From assembly GCA_001599975.1 (NCBI GenBank), contig BCIO01000003.1, forward strand, positions 2,288,677 to 2,352,676: a stretch of 64,000 bases of DNA, written 5' to 3'. A program made the translations under genes and the position numbers. Positions within the stretch are counted from its first letter, which is position 1; each line of letters opens with the position of its first letter. Below, in pieces: positions 55,870 to 64,000 of this stretch. This stretch comes from Cystobasidiopsis lactophilus (Eukaryota; Basidiomycota; Agaricostilbomycetes; Agaricostilbales; Chionosphaeraceae). The notes below the pieces were generated by a model. It was not told the DNA's origin and did no database searches. It saw only the letters and a list, made by a program, of their open reading frames with translations.

Positions 55870-56044
55870 GCACTTTCCACGGACAATCCTCCCCTCCATG
55901 TAGACTTCTATCGTTTCTGAATAATTCTTGCAATCTGTACTTTTAGACCTGCATTTTTCATCTTCATTCGCACGAATCTGAGCCTTGTCCCCTCTCACGA
56001 TCCTTGAACTTCGTCAGCCGAGATCTGCGGCCTCCGCTCTCCCC

Positions 56045-57230
56045 ATGGCGTTTCCGGCGTCTGAGTCAGTCTCTGACCTCTCACTTGAGATACGAAACTT
56101 ATGTTTCGACAGTTTGGACAACCTCACCCGCACCCAGGCACGCTCTCACCTCGTCTCAAAAGATTTCGCAGGGTCGAGCTGAACGGGACGCAAACAGATC
56201 CAGCGTCTTCACAAGGCCTTCGACGTGGGTTCTTTATGTATAATAACGGCAACTTTTTACTGATGCAAGACCGCAGAATGCATCGGAGCTGGCATACGGC
56301 GAGGCTCAACCCGCAACGAAGCGCAGGCGGGTCGACTCGCCGCTCAACGCGTCCAATGAAGGCGGCGGTTTCTTTCCAGAACCTGAAGCAGGAGGCTTCT
56401 TTCTCGATGATCAACCTCAAGGCGGTTTCGTGGCCCCCAAGCCGCAGAGCGAGCCGCAAGTGGCGAAACACGACCGCATGCCGCTGTCTTTCGTTTCGAC
56501 CGCCCTCGACGAACTAGAGCTACCCAGCGATGCCGACGTTCTGGCAGCCTTTGAGCAAGGGGTCGAGTCGGACCAAGACGAAGACGGGGAAGGCGACGAT
56601 CCCACCGTTTCGCGGTCCAAGTTCTTGCAAATCTGCGCCGTCTTAATGGGCACCGAAGACTCCGAAGAAGGAGACGGCGGATCGTCTGATCGAGAACGAT
56701 CGGATGAGGATGCATATCAAGGGTCGGGCACAGACGAGGAGACGGCTGCGTCGACCCGCCGAATCAGAACTCGGGCCACTGCCAAGCGAGACAAGGGAAA
56801 GGGGAGGGCAGTGGACTCTGATCCGGAGGAGCGCCTGACCGACATCGAAGAGGACGAAGATACCGTTGTTGCCACCGTCAAGCCGGCCGCCAACACCTCC
56901 CGCCGCCGTCCAGTCAAAGCGCAGGCGCCCCTGACCGACAAGCAGGTAGCCCTCATCTCCAACATGTTCCGCAACTTTTTTCCGCCGGAAGAGCAAGAGG
57001 ATACCGACAACAAGACGATCGGCGTAGCCAACATTAAGCATGTGCTGGGCTTGATTCAAAAGGGCCTCACAGACGCCGAGGTAGGCCGACCTTGCCACTT
57101 ATGAGCGTTTGAGTACTAACAAATATATCGACAGATTGACGAAATGCTGGAGCACGGCTCTTCGTCTGCCTCGCGGCGGGTTTCTCTTGACGATTTCACG
57201 CAACTCATGCGTGATATGAAGGCAGTCTAG
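56045..57230 (+). CDS. Acidic nuclear protein with GGF repeats and EF-hand-like C-terminus
   Basis: No family recognised. The ATG at 56045 starts MAFPASESVSDLSLEIRNLC. After one or two uncertain introns (56130-56275) the frame reads NASELAYGEAQPATKRRRVD, with a basic NLS-like patch. Three Gly-Gly-Phe repeats follow (GGGFFPEPE, AGGFFLDDQ, QGGFVAPK). A long acidic, Ser-rich middle includes basic islands (RIRTRATAKRDKGKGRA). The last part, LTDKQVALISNMFRNFFPPE then ANIKHVLGLIQKGLTDAE, joined by an intron to IDEMLEHGSSSASRRVS and FTQLMRDM, has the spacing of a calmodulin-like EF-hand pair without clear calcium ligands. This layout suggests a chromatin or DNA-repair adaptor, by inference. It is convergent with PDS5, with 45 bp between stops. 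Confidence 0.65.
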
Positions 57231-57275
57231 GAAGGCAGAAGGAGCAGCAAGTTTAGAAAGGCGAATATTGTACAA

Positions 57276-60200
57276 TTAATCACTTTCCTCTTTCCCCTCA
57301 TTGTCAAAAGCCTCGAGTTGCTTTTCGAACGCATCGTCCGAAAGGTCGCCGCTGGCTGACACCACTGCCTTCCTCGCCCGGTCCGACCTCCTGGGTGGAC
57401 CTGCCCCGTCATCGTCCACCGGCTTGGCCTCTGCCTTTGCCTTCTTCTTTTTCTTGGCGTTGAGCTCGCGGATGGCGGCCTCATCATCGCTCTCGCTTGA
57501 GGAGTCTTCCCTCCTCTGCTTCTTCTTCTTGGTCGATTTGGCAGTGCCGTTCTCTTGACTCTTGCGCTTCTTTTTCGGTTCACTGCACATTGGCTAGTCA
57601 GCTCGGTCGCGGCCAAAGCCGGGTTGGCCAAAGCCTCACTTTTTGACCATAGCCCCAGTCGGCGATGACTTCCGTTTGCGAGGTTTGGCGGTCTTCGGCT
57701 TCTCTTCCTCCTCGTCTGCAGAGCGCTCTGGCTCCTCCTTAACCTTTTCCTTCTTGACCTTCGGGCCAGCTCTCTTCGACTTCTAGGAGAATGTGAGCAC
57801 ACGAGCACGGCGATTACATTCTTTAGAAGCCACGGCTTACTTTGGCATCGCTCTTTTCCGGATTGAGATACTGCGTAAGAGCGGCGGTGGCGTCTTCGGA
57901 GAGCCATTGGCGCTTGTGAATCTTCTGCTGAATTTCCATGGACGGCAAGCTCTTGAAGATATCGGCCGGCATGCTGATGCTTCCAGGGTAGGTGGCGATC
58001 GCCCACGAGTGTGAAGCGGCTCGATGGCGGATCACATGCTGCGCTATCTCTGACAAAATGTAAAGATTCTGCGCTCGCCAACAATCAGTGGATGGAACCA
58101 CATCAGTGAAACACTCCCATACCTCGGTATGGCCTTGAGAAGTGGCGTCGCGGATGGTTCGCAGCTTTGCGGCCAAGTGGAAGAGGAGAGCAATGTTCTC
58201 AGAGTTGGACACGCAATCGAGGAACAAATCAATGTATCTAGTGCCTCCTCTTTAGCGATGATCTCACCGGCGCAAGGATGGCTCTCACTCTGCAAAAGTA
58301 ACAACATCTTCGGGCTCAGCGGAAAAGTCAGGGTGGTGCGCGAGGAGGTGCAGGAGCCGAACGAAGGGCATTTCGAACGCCGTCAAGCGCATCTGAGTGG
58401 CCAGGCGATGGATCCGAGCGCTGATGCTGCTTTTCACTCGAGAGATGTTTTCCACCTCCGGGTCGTGGGCAACGAGGTAAAGCAAAGTGTTGAGATGGTA
58501 GCTGACCCGCCGTCGGGAGAGGTAGCTGGTGAGCTTGATCATGAAGCGCTGTCGCACTCCGAACGCATGGTCTTGCATTAACTGGGAAAGCTGGTTGATT
58601 GCGGCGAGAACCTTGAGCTCCACGCTTTTGATGCTGCTGAGCTTGAGGACGGAAGTCGCCGCTTGGAGGCGGAGTCGCGAAGCATCGCTCGGCTGGAACT
58701 TGCCGGGACCGTCTTGCACCTCAATCAGCCGCCAGAGCAGGGGAAGCAAATCCTCGGCCGCTGTGGCCTCTCGATCCGGCGATGCCTTCAGTTGCGAGAG
58801 CGCCAGGTTTGTTAAAACCTTCAAGCTGAACACAAGGACCAAAGAACTGGCTTGAAGGTCTTCATCTTCAACCCAGTCCTCCGAGTCTTCCATCTGCAGG
58901 TTGGCCTGACTGAGCGAGCTGCACCGTAGGGAGGTCAGCATACACACCGCCACATCTTCAGGTTCCAGAACGTCTTGGGTGAGGATGGAGCGTAGCAGTT
59001 CGATGCGGGTATCGAAGGCGGCGAAGGATCCTTTCGCAACGCGATTGAGGACGAAGAGAGCCCGCGCTTGACCGGTCGCATCGAGAGCCGGGAAGCCGTC
59101 GACTACTTCTTCGACCAGCACGACGACGGCATCAGAGTCGGGCAGGTGTGCATAGATGGTGGCTGCGTGCTTGGCTTGAGTGAATGAGCCTTCAGTGATG
59201 AAGTGGCGCAGCCGCGTTTTCAATTTTCTACAGAGTCATCAACGTCACGCTATCTCTAGCTGAAATCAAAGTGAAATTGACTGACTGTGAATCCTCCAGC
59301 TTCGTCGCGTCGGTCTGGACCATACGGCTGAGTGCGAACAGGCACGCTTCTTCAAAACGGGGCGAGGACGTCTTGAGGATGCCGTCCACCAGGTCGTCCA
59401 TAACACCCGAAAACAGCATCGGATTCATCTTGGCGATGTCCGACAAGACCGACAGAGCAAGCTCGGCCACGCGCTCTTCATCTTCCGCGGTGGCGTCGGC
59501 ATCTCGAACGCGCTCGAGCAACGTGGGGATCGAATTGCGGTTGACGAAGAGTAGAGAGCTTTGCCGCATGAAGAGTGCAAAAGTGGCAGACAGGGTGTCG
59601 GCTGATTGTTCGATCCGCCTCTTGGCTTCGCTGTAAGTCTTGATCAAAGTTTTGAGGTCGGTTTGCTGATCCATTAGCGTCTTGAGCAGCTTGTAGATCC
59701 GGTTCTCGTTCATCTTGGCAAACTTCATGAGGTCTTCATAGGCGCGCTTAGGGTCCGGGTAGTAGACGGTCAGGAACTTGGCCGATTTTTGGAGGTTGCT
59801 GGTCACTGTTTCGCTGTCTTCGTCGATGACGCCGCCCTGGTCATGGTAAACTTCAGCAGAAACCATTGACTGGAGAGGTCCGACGGACATTGTAGGCTTC
59901 ACAGGCCTCGAGGAAGACAGGGAAAGGGTTATTGGACGCCAGGCCCAGGTGAATGATCCGGCTGAGGACCAGGCGAGAAGATTCTGACAGTGTCGAGAGG
60001 ACGACGAGGTACCGGTCGACCCAAACCGACTCGTCTTCCGCTCTGGACGGCAAAGGCAGAATGTTTTGCAGCAGGGCGTTTTCGATTTGATTTCTGCCGG
60101 GCTCGCTCAGCACGAGGCCTGGCAGAAAGAGGGGATTGTGCTCACCGCAGAGCAAGGTCGCCTCCAGAACGATAGGTTTGTAGGAGCTCATCGGGGATCC

Positions 60201-62004
60201 AGCTGAACTTTTCCACGGCCATGGGCTCCACCGAAGACCTGTTAAAGAGTCTTGCCTCAACGTCATCCGGCCATAGCTAAGCAGCCTGTCTGCCTCACAC
60301 TTCTGGATATGCAAGATTGTAGAGGCGAGTGATACCCTTGAGCGCTTCAAGGTAGACCGCGGGCTGCAAAAAGCCTCAGACCTCAAACAGGCCAGCGAAA
60401 TTGAGGAGCGCGCACCTTTTTGTCGCGTACTCGCAGCGCTAGTGCTTTCAGCAACTTTTTGCTAGCTCGGTGAGAGACTGTGTCGAAGTCTATCGAGCTG
60501 AAGATGGCGCAGGTGGCAACGCGAACTTTGTCGTCTGGATCGATCAGCTTTTGCTCCAACGCATCTACAGGCCCAGACGTCAAAGGTGAAAGCTGAATCA
60601 GCTATTATGAAGGAGTGGCGGCTCACCTTCGATGTCATGGCCAAGGTCGGCGTGTCCGATCCAAACAGCCTTGAGGCAATCCATCATCGCAAGCCGGACA
60701 GCTGGCAGCTTGTCCCTAGCTCTCCCCAACCATGACTTCCAAGCGGCCGGAAACCTTTTGGCTAGGTGGTCCACCTGGCCTGGGCCTTCGGCGAACATGC
60801 TGCCCAAGGTCTTGGTCGCCAACACCCGCAAGTCGACCTGCTCCATCCGCAGGTCCTCTTCAAGCTGAGGGATGACGTTGAGCAGGATGGTGGGAACACA
60901 TCGGTTGAGCTCCTTGATCAGGTCGTGCGCTTTCGTCAAGTCGTCCAGGTCGTCCACTTCACCTTCGGAGGCGATCTGCTCTCGAGCTGAGGTGAAGACG
61001 TCTGTGAAGTACTGCGAGACGTAGCGCTGCAAGCGATCGCCGGAGGTGTTGCAGACGGCGGATGCGAGGTAGTACGACGGCGGTTTGTGTTTCTGTCCAA
61101 AATACCCGCAAGGTTACAGAAATTCTCGGAAGTCAGCGGGCAACGCACGGCATTTTTGGGCAAGAGATGCGACAGCAAGATATCAACCACGTCTTGAGGC
61201 ACCGTCTGGGACTCGTCGATCATTTGGGAGAGTATGTCGGCCATGCATGACTTGGCGTTCTCCGGCGTGTTGGCCCTGTACATCGAGGTTGGAGTCTGAG
61301 ACTTCGGTAGGTTCATCAAGGCAAGTTCAAGACACACCCAACAATGTCGAAGAAGTCCTTGAACGCCTCGACAATCTGCTCGTCGGCCCGCGTCAGCTCG
61401 CAGACCAGGCAGGCACTTTTGGCGTTGGACAGCGAGTCGAGCAAGTAGTAGTACTGGTTGTGATGGGTGTTGTCGGCAGAGGCCTTGCCCAAGTTCTTGA
61501 GCTGGCGGAACAGGAAGGCAAAGATGTCCTGGGGGGATGCGTCGTCAAGCCAAATAAACAAAAATTGGCCCAAAGCTGAGAAGGACCGCACCCTGAGCTC
61601 TCCCTCGGTGTACGGCGCATCGGGCGCCATGAGCTTGAGGACGTCTGCCAGGCAGCAGGCCACATAAGCCTTGACGCTGCGGTCCTGTGGGAGCGAGAGG
61701 TCGGACACAAGCGGGCAAAGCACAGCAAGGGAGATGAGCTCTGACCTTGTGCATGAGGAGCGAGGTGTGGATCAGGTCCTTGCTGACGGCCTTGACCGAC
61801 TCTTGGTCGACCTCGCCCTGCTCAAAGGAAGCCAGCTCCTCGTGGAGAGCCTGTCCCGGGGGGCGCAAAGTCGGTCAGCTGCAGCAAACAATGCCCGCTT
61901 GTCGAACCCACCTTGATGCGCTTGACGAGGTCCACGCTGGAGCTCTTGCCTCTGAGCGTCGCAGCATCAAAGGAAAGTCGCTTGGGCGTCGAGTCGACCT
62001 CCAT
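57276..62004 (-). CDS. PDS5: Sister-chromatid cohesion factor PDS5 (HEAT repeats)
   Basis: A cohesin-associated regulator. From the ATG at 62004 (MEVDSTPKRLSFDAATLRGK) the exons follow the Pds5 pattern: LHEELASFEQGEVDQESVKA, VKAYVACCLADVLKLMAPDA (the conserved Pds5 N-terminal block), IFAFLFRQLKNLG, then FTSAREQIASEGEVDD with VPTILLNVIPQLEEDLR, and long HEAT-repeat stretches to about 57830. The C-terminus is highly charged and basic, with KR-rich motifs (KPRKRKSSPTG, KSTKKKKQRREDSSSESDDE) that probably bind DNA. It ends with an acidic tail at 57276. At least ten introns. The order of helices and the basic tail match fungal Pds5, so identification is firm although individual exon ends were not all resolved. 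Confidence 0.9.
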
Positions 62005-62144
62005 GGCGGCTCGGAGCGCGAAGCACAGAGTCGACGTCGGGGATCACTCTGGGCTCAGCCTGGCAAGGGCGGACCCAGCGACCAGAAGAGCTTGCGGTGG
62101 CCCAAGATTCTCGTGATCATGGTCTTGACATGTACATTTACAAT

Positions 62145-62688
62145 TCATAGCCTCCCCAGAAGGTCCAATTGGTCGAAAGCGTCCTCCAGCTTCCTTGGCC
62201 CCGACCCCGAACCGCCGTCTGTCCCTGCTGCCGCCGCCGCTGGCTTGGCCACCTCCACGCTCTTCCTAGACGGTGCGAGCACTCCATTCTCCCACCCTGG
62301 CGCAATCTTCCTTAGTGCCTCCTTCCGGGCCAGGCTCTTGGCCTCCTCGCGATCCGCCAAGAACTTCCGCCGCGCTTCCCTGTCACTTGCGATCCTGGCC
62401 AGCTGGTCCGCGTGGGAGAGCTGGGTGGCCGTCGAAGACAGCACATAGTGCTCCAGAGAAAAGGGGTAGACGAACTGCAAAGAGGTTCATCGTCAGAACT
62501 TGGTTTCAGGAGCACCAAGATGCAATCAATGCGAGATTCACATAAGCTTGGATTGAGTCAGGCAAAGGGTGGATGTCTGGAGGCAAGGTCACAGGCTGTG
62601 GCGTCCAAAGCGCTTGGGAGAGCTGAATGGGCACATCGGCAAGGGCATAGGACGGATGCAATGGGGCGCTGGAGCCAGAAAACGCCAT
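62145..62688 (-). CDS. Small unknown protein with charged helix
   Basis: No family recognised. Exon 1 (ATG 62688) encodes MAFSGSSAPLHPSYALADVP and a Pro-rich segment ending LPDSIQAY. An intron (GTGAAT to about 62480) joins it to QFVYPFSLEHYVLSSTA and a strongly charged helix (LARIASDREARRKFLADREE, AKSLARKEALRKIAPGWENG), then an Ala/Gly-rich linker and a short acidic-hydrophobic end (KLEDAFDQLDLLGRL). About 155 residues. Its start is divergent from the gene at 63025. The clean two-exon structure and biased third-base use suggest a real gene. Confidence 0.6.
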
Positions 62689-63024
62689 GGATCAATGTTG
62701 ATGCAGTCTCTGCTGAATTCTAAGGCACTTTGAGGGCAACGGAGATGGTCCCAGAGGTGACCGATTAGCTGAGGTCGCCAACTGAGGGCAAGACTGGCAA
62801 GAGCCGGTTGGTCCAAGACGTCGATATTGGCCTGTCCTTGTTCCCATTTGACTTCATCAGTCCTTCAGTTCTATATCGCGAGTGATTGCCAGGCCGAATT
62901 TGCCATTGGGAACTCGTTCACACCGCTGCCGCCTCGCTGACTCCGAATTGTGCAATCGCTCTATTCTTGGATCTCTGGCATCTCTGCCCAACGCTCTTTG
63001 GCCTGGTTCTTACTGTTAACGACA
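62689..63024. promoter_or_regulatory. Divergent promoter region
   Basis: 336 bp between two divergent start codons. No TATA box or other motif stands out. Confidence 0.35.
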
Positions 63025-64000
63025 TGAAGTCTCTCTTTCGTGCCTCAAAAGATGAGAACATCAAGCTCAAAGTGACCTACGAGTAAGCACATTGCGTTTG
63101 ACCTTATCGTTCGTGCAAATGTTGAATGCGCATTGCAGTGATCCCTTGGCCATCCTGTATCCAACGTCGGTATTCGGTTCGGGGTCGCGTTCAGATCAGC
63201 CAGTTTCGGCGACCATCCGAGGGCAACTCCATCTTGAGGTCAAGAAGCTTCCGGTCGAGCTCCGCTTCGTGTCGATGGATGTCCTTGTCCAATTGGTCGT
63301 ATCAAAAGGTGTAAAGGGTGACATCAAGGGTGAGCAGGGTCACCTCCGAGCGATGAGATTCCATGCTGACGACAGTTTGGCGAGCAGGGAAAGGGCAGGA
63401 AATCGTGGTGAAGAGCCAATCTTTGATCCTACTCCATCAACCGCAACAGCTCTCCGTTGGTGTCCATGACATTCCATTCGTCTATTGGGAATCTTCAGAC
63501 ACTCCGCCCAACCACTACGTCAACTATCACTACACGGGGTCGCCCCAAGTGAACGCATTCATCGTGCGGAGGGTTCTGCAGTTCAAGCTCTTGGTCAAAG
63601 ATAGCGACCCAATCACCATGACCTGGGAACCTATACCAACCTGCGCGGATTCTCTGCTCATCGAAGAGGCTGGAAAGCACTATGTGACCGCTTCGCCGGT
63701 GCTTGCCGGCGACAGCCCTTTGTCCCTTAATCTCGTTGTGGAAGAGATACTGTGAGTTTTCGACTGCTTTTCCATGGTACCGATGGCTGAGCACCTTTGT
63801 AGACCCGATCTTGGCTTGGTTCGGATGTGAGTCATGACCATGTTTCTCTTTGATCAGTGATACAAATCTCTTATCGTTTTTCTTGTCGTTACGATGGGAG
63901 CAGAGTGGCAACGGCCGCGCCGTTAATGATTCGATCCACGATGCACTTGCAGGTCGATCTGGTCGACCCTCCCACAGTTCTGCTACATTACATCCGAGCG
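63025..64000 (+). CDS. Unknown protein, possibly arrestin-like, 3' end beyond window
   Basis: From the ATG at 63025: MKSLFRASKDENIKLKVTY, an intron (GTAAGC to TTGCAG), then DPLAILYPTSVFGSGSRSDQ and the strand-rich block VSATIRGQLHLEVKKLPVEL with RFVSMDVLVQLVVSKGVKG. A later exon reads SVGVHDIPFVYWESSDTPPN, SPQVNAFIVRRVLQFKLLVK and LLIEEAGKHYVTASPVLAGD. The alternating beta pattern with the G-x-L-x-L-x-V start resembles an arrestin-fold N domain, but no hallmark proves it. The gene runs off the window end while still open (VDLVDPPTVLLHYIRA). Confidence 0.5.

Noticed and set aside
1-64000. CRISPR arrays, operon-like ribosome binding sites or prophage
   Set aside because: The sequence is clearly eukaryotic with spliceosomal introns. 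No regularly spaced repeats were seen.

Overview
This window is nuclear DNA of a fungus, most likely a basidiomycete. The evidence is translation elongation factor 3 (fungal), an AreA/Nit2-type GATA factor, a fungal-type hybrid phytochrome, a seven-helix protein of the basidiomycete DUF6533 type, small C2H2 regulators, and almost every gene being cut by many short (about 50-70 nt) GT-AG introns. GC content and gene spacing look moderate to high and compact. I cannot assign the species; a pucciniomycete or ustilaginomycete relative is possible but unproven. I see no transposon, retroelement, CRISPR array, rRNA or convincing tRNA.

Layout. 1-10 kb: the 3' end of an unknown multi-pass membrane protein (+), then on the minus strand a ferric reductase, a YVC1/TRP-type vacuolar cation channel and a class I/II aminotransferase. 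10-20 kb: GATA nitrogen regulator (+), sphingoid base kinase (-), two-finger C2H2 factor (+), MYND protein (-). 20-29 kb: TAF13 (-) head-to-head with the proteasomal ATPase RPT3 (+), a single-pass membrane protein (+), and elongation factor 3 (+). 29-38 kb: an NDR/LATS-family kinase with an N-terminal CRIB-like motif (+), a C2H2 factor (-), a 1.8 kb stretch without a clear gene, and a PC-esterase-like membrane protein (-). 38-46 kb: START-domain membrane protein, GRGGAGN-repeat (DUF3602) protein and phytochrome histidine kinase, all +. 46-54 kb: DUF6533-type membrane protein (-), four-finger C2H2 factor (-), inositol-pentakisphosphate 2-kinase IPK1 (-) head-to-head with the INO80 subunit IES2 (+). 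54-64 kb: cystathionine gamma-lyase-like enzyme (+), an acidic EF-hand-like nuclear protein (+), cohesin regulator PDS5 (-), a small unknown protein (-) and the 5' part of an unknown, possibly arrestin-like protein (+).

The genes are a normal mixed housekeeping and regulatory neighbourhood rather than one pathway cluster. The most unusual features are structural. There are several in-frame micro-exons of 9-18 nt, one of which carries the acidic pair of the phytochrome receiver domain. Two genes have GC-AG introns, supported by restored family motifs. One kinase joins a CRIB-like motif to an NDR-type catalytic domain. Exon joins described here were worked out by hand from splice consensus plus protein-family continuity; no transcript data were available.
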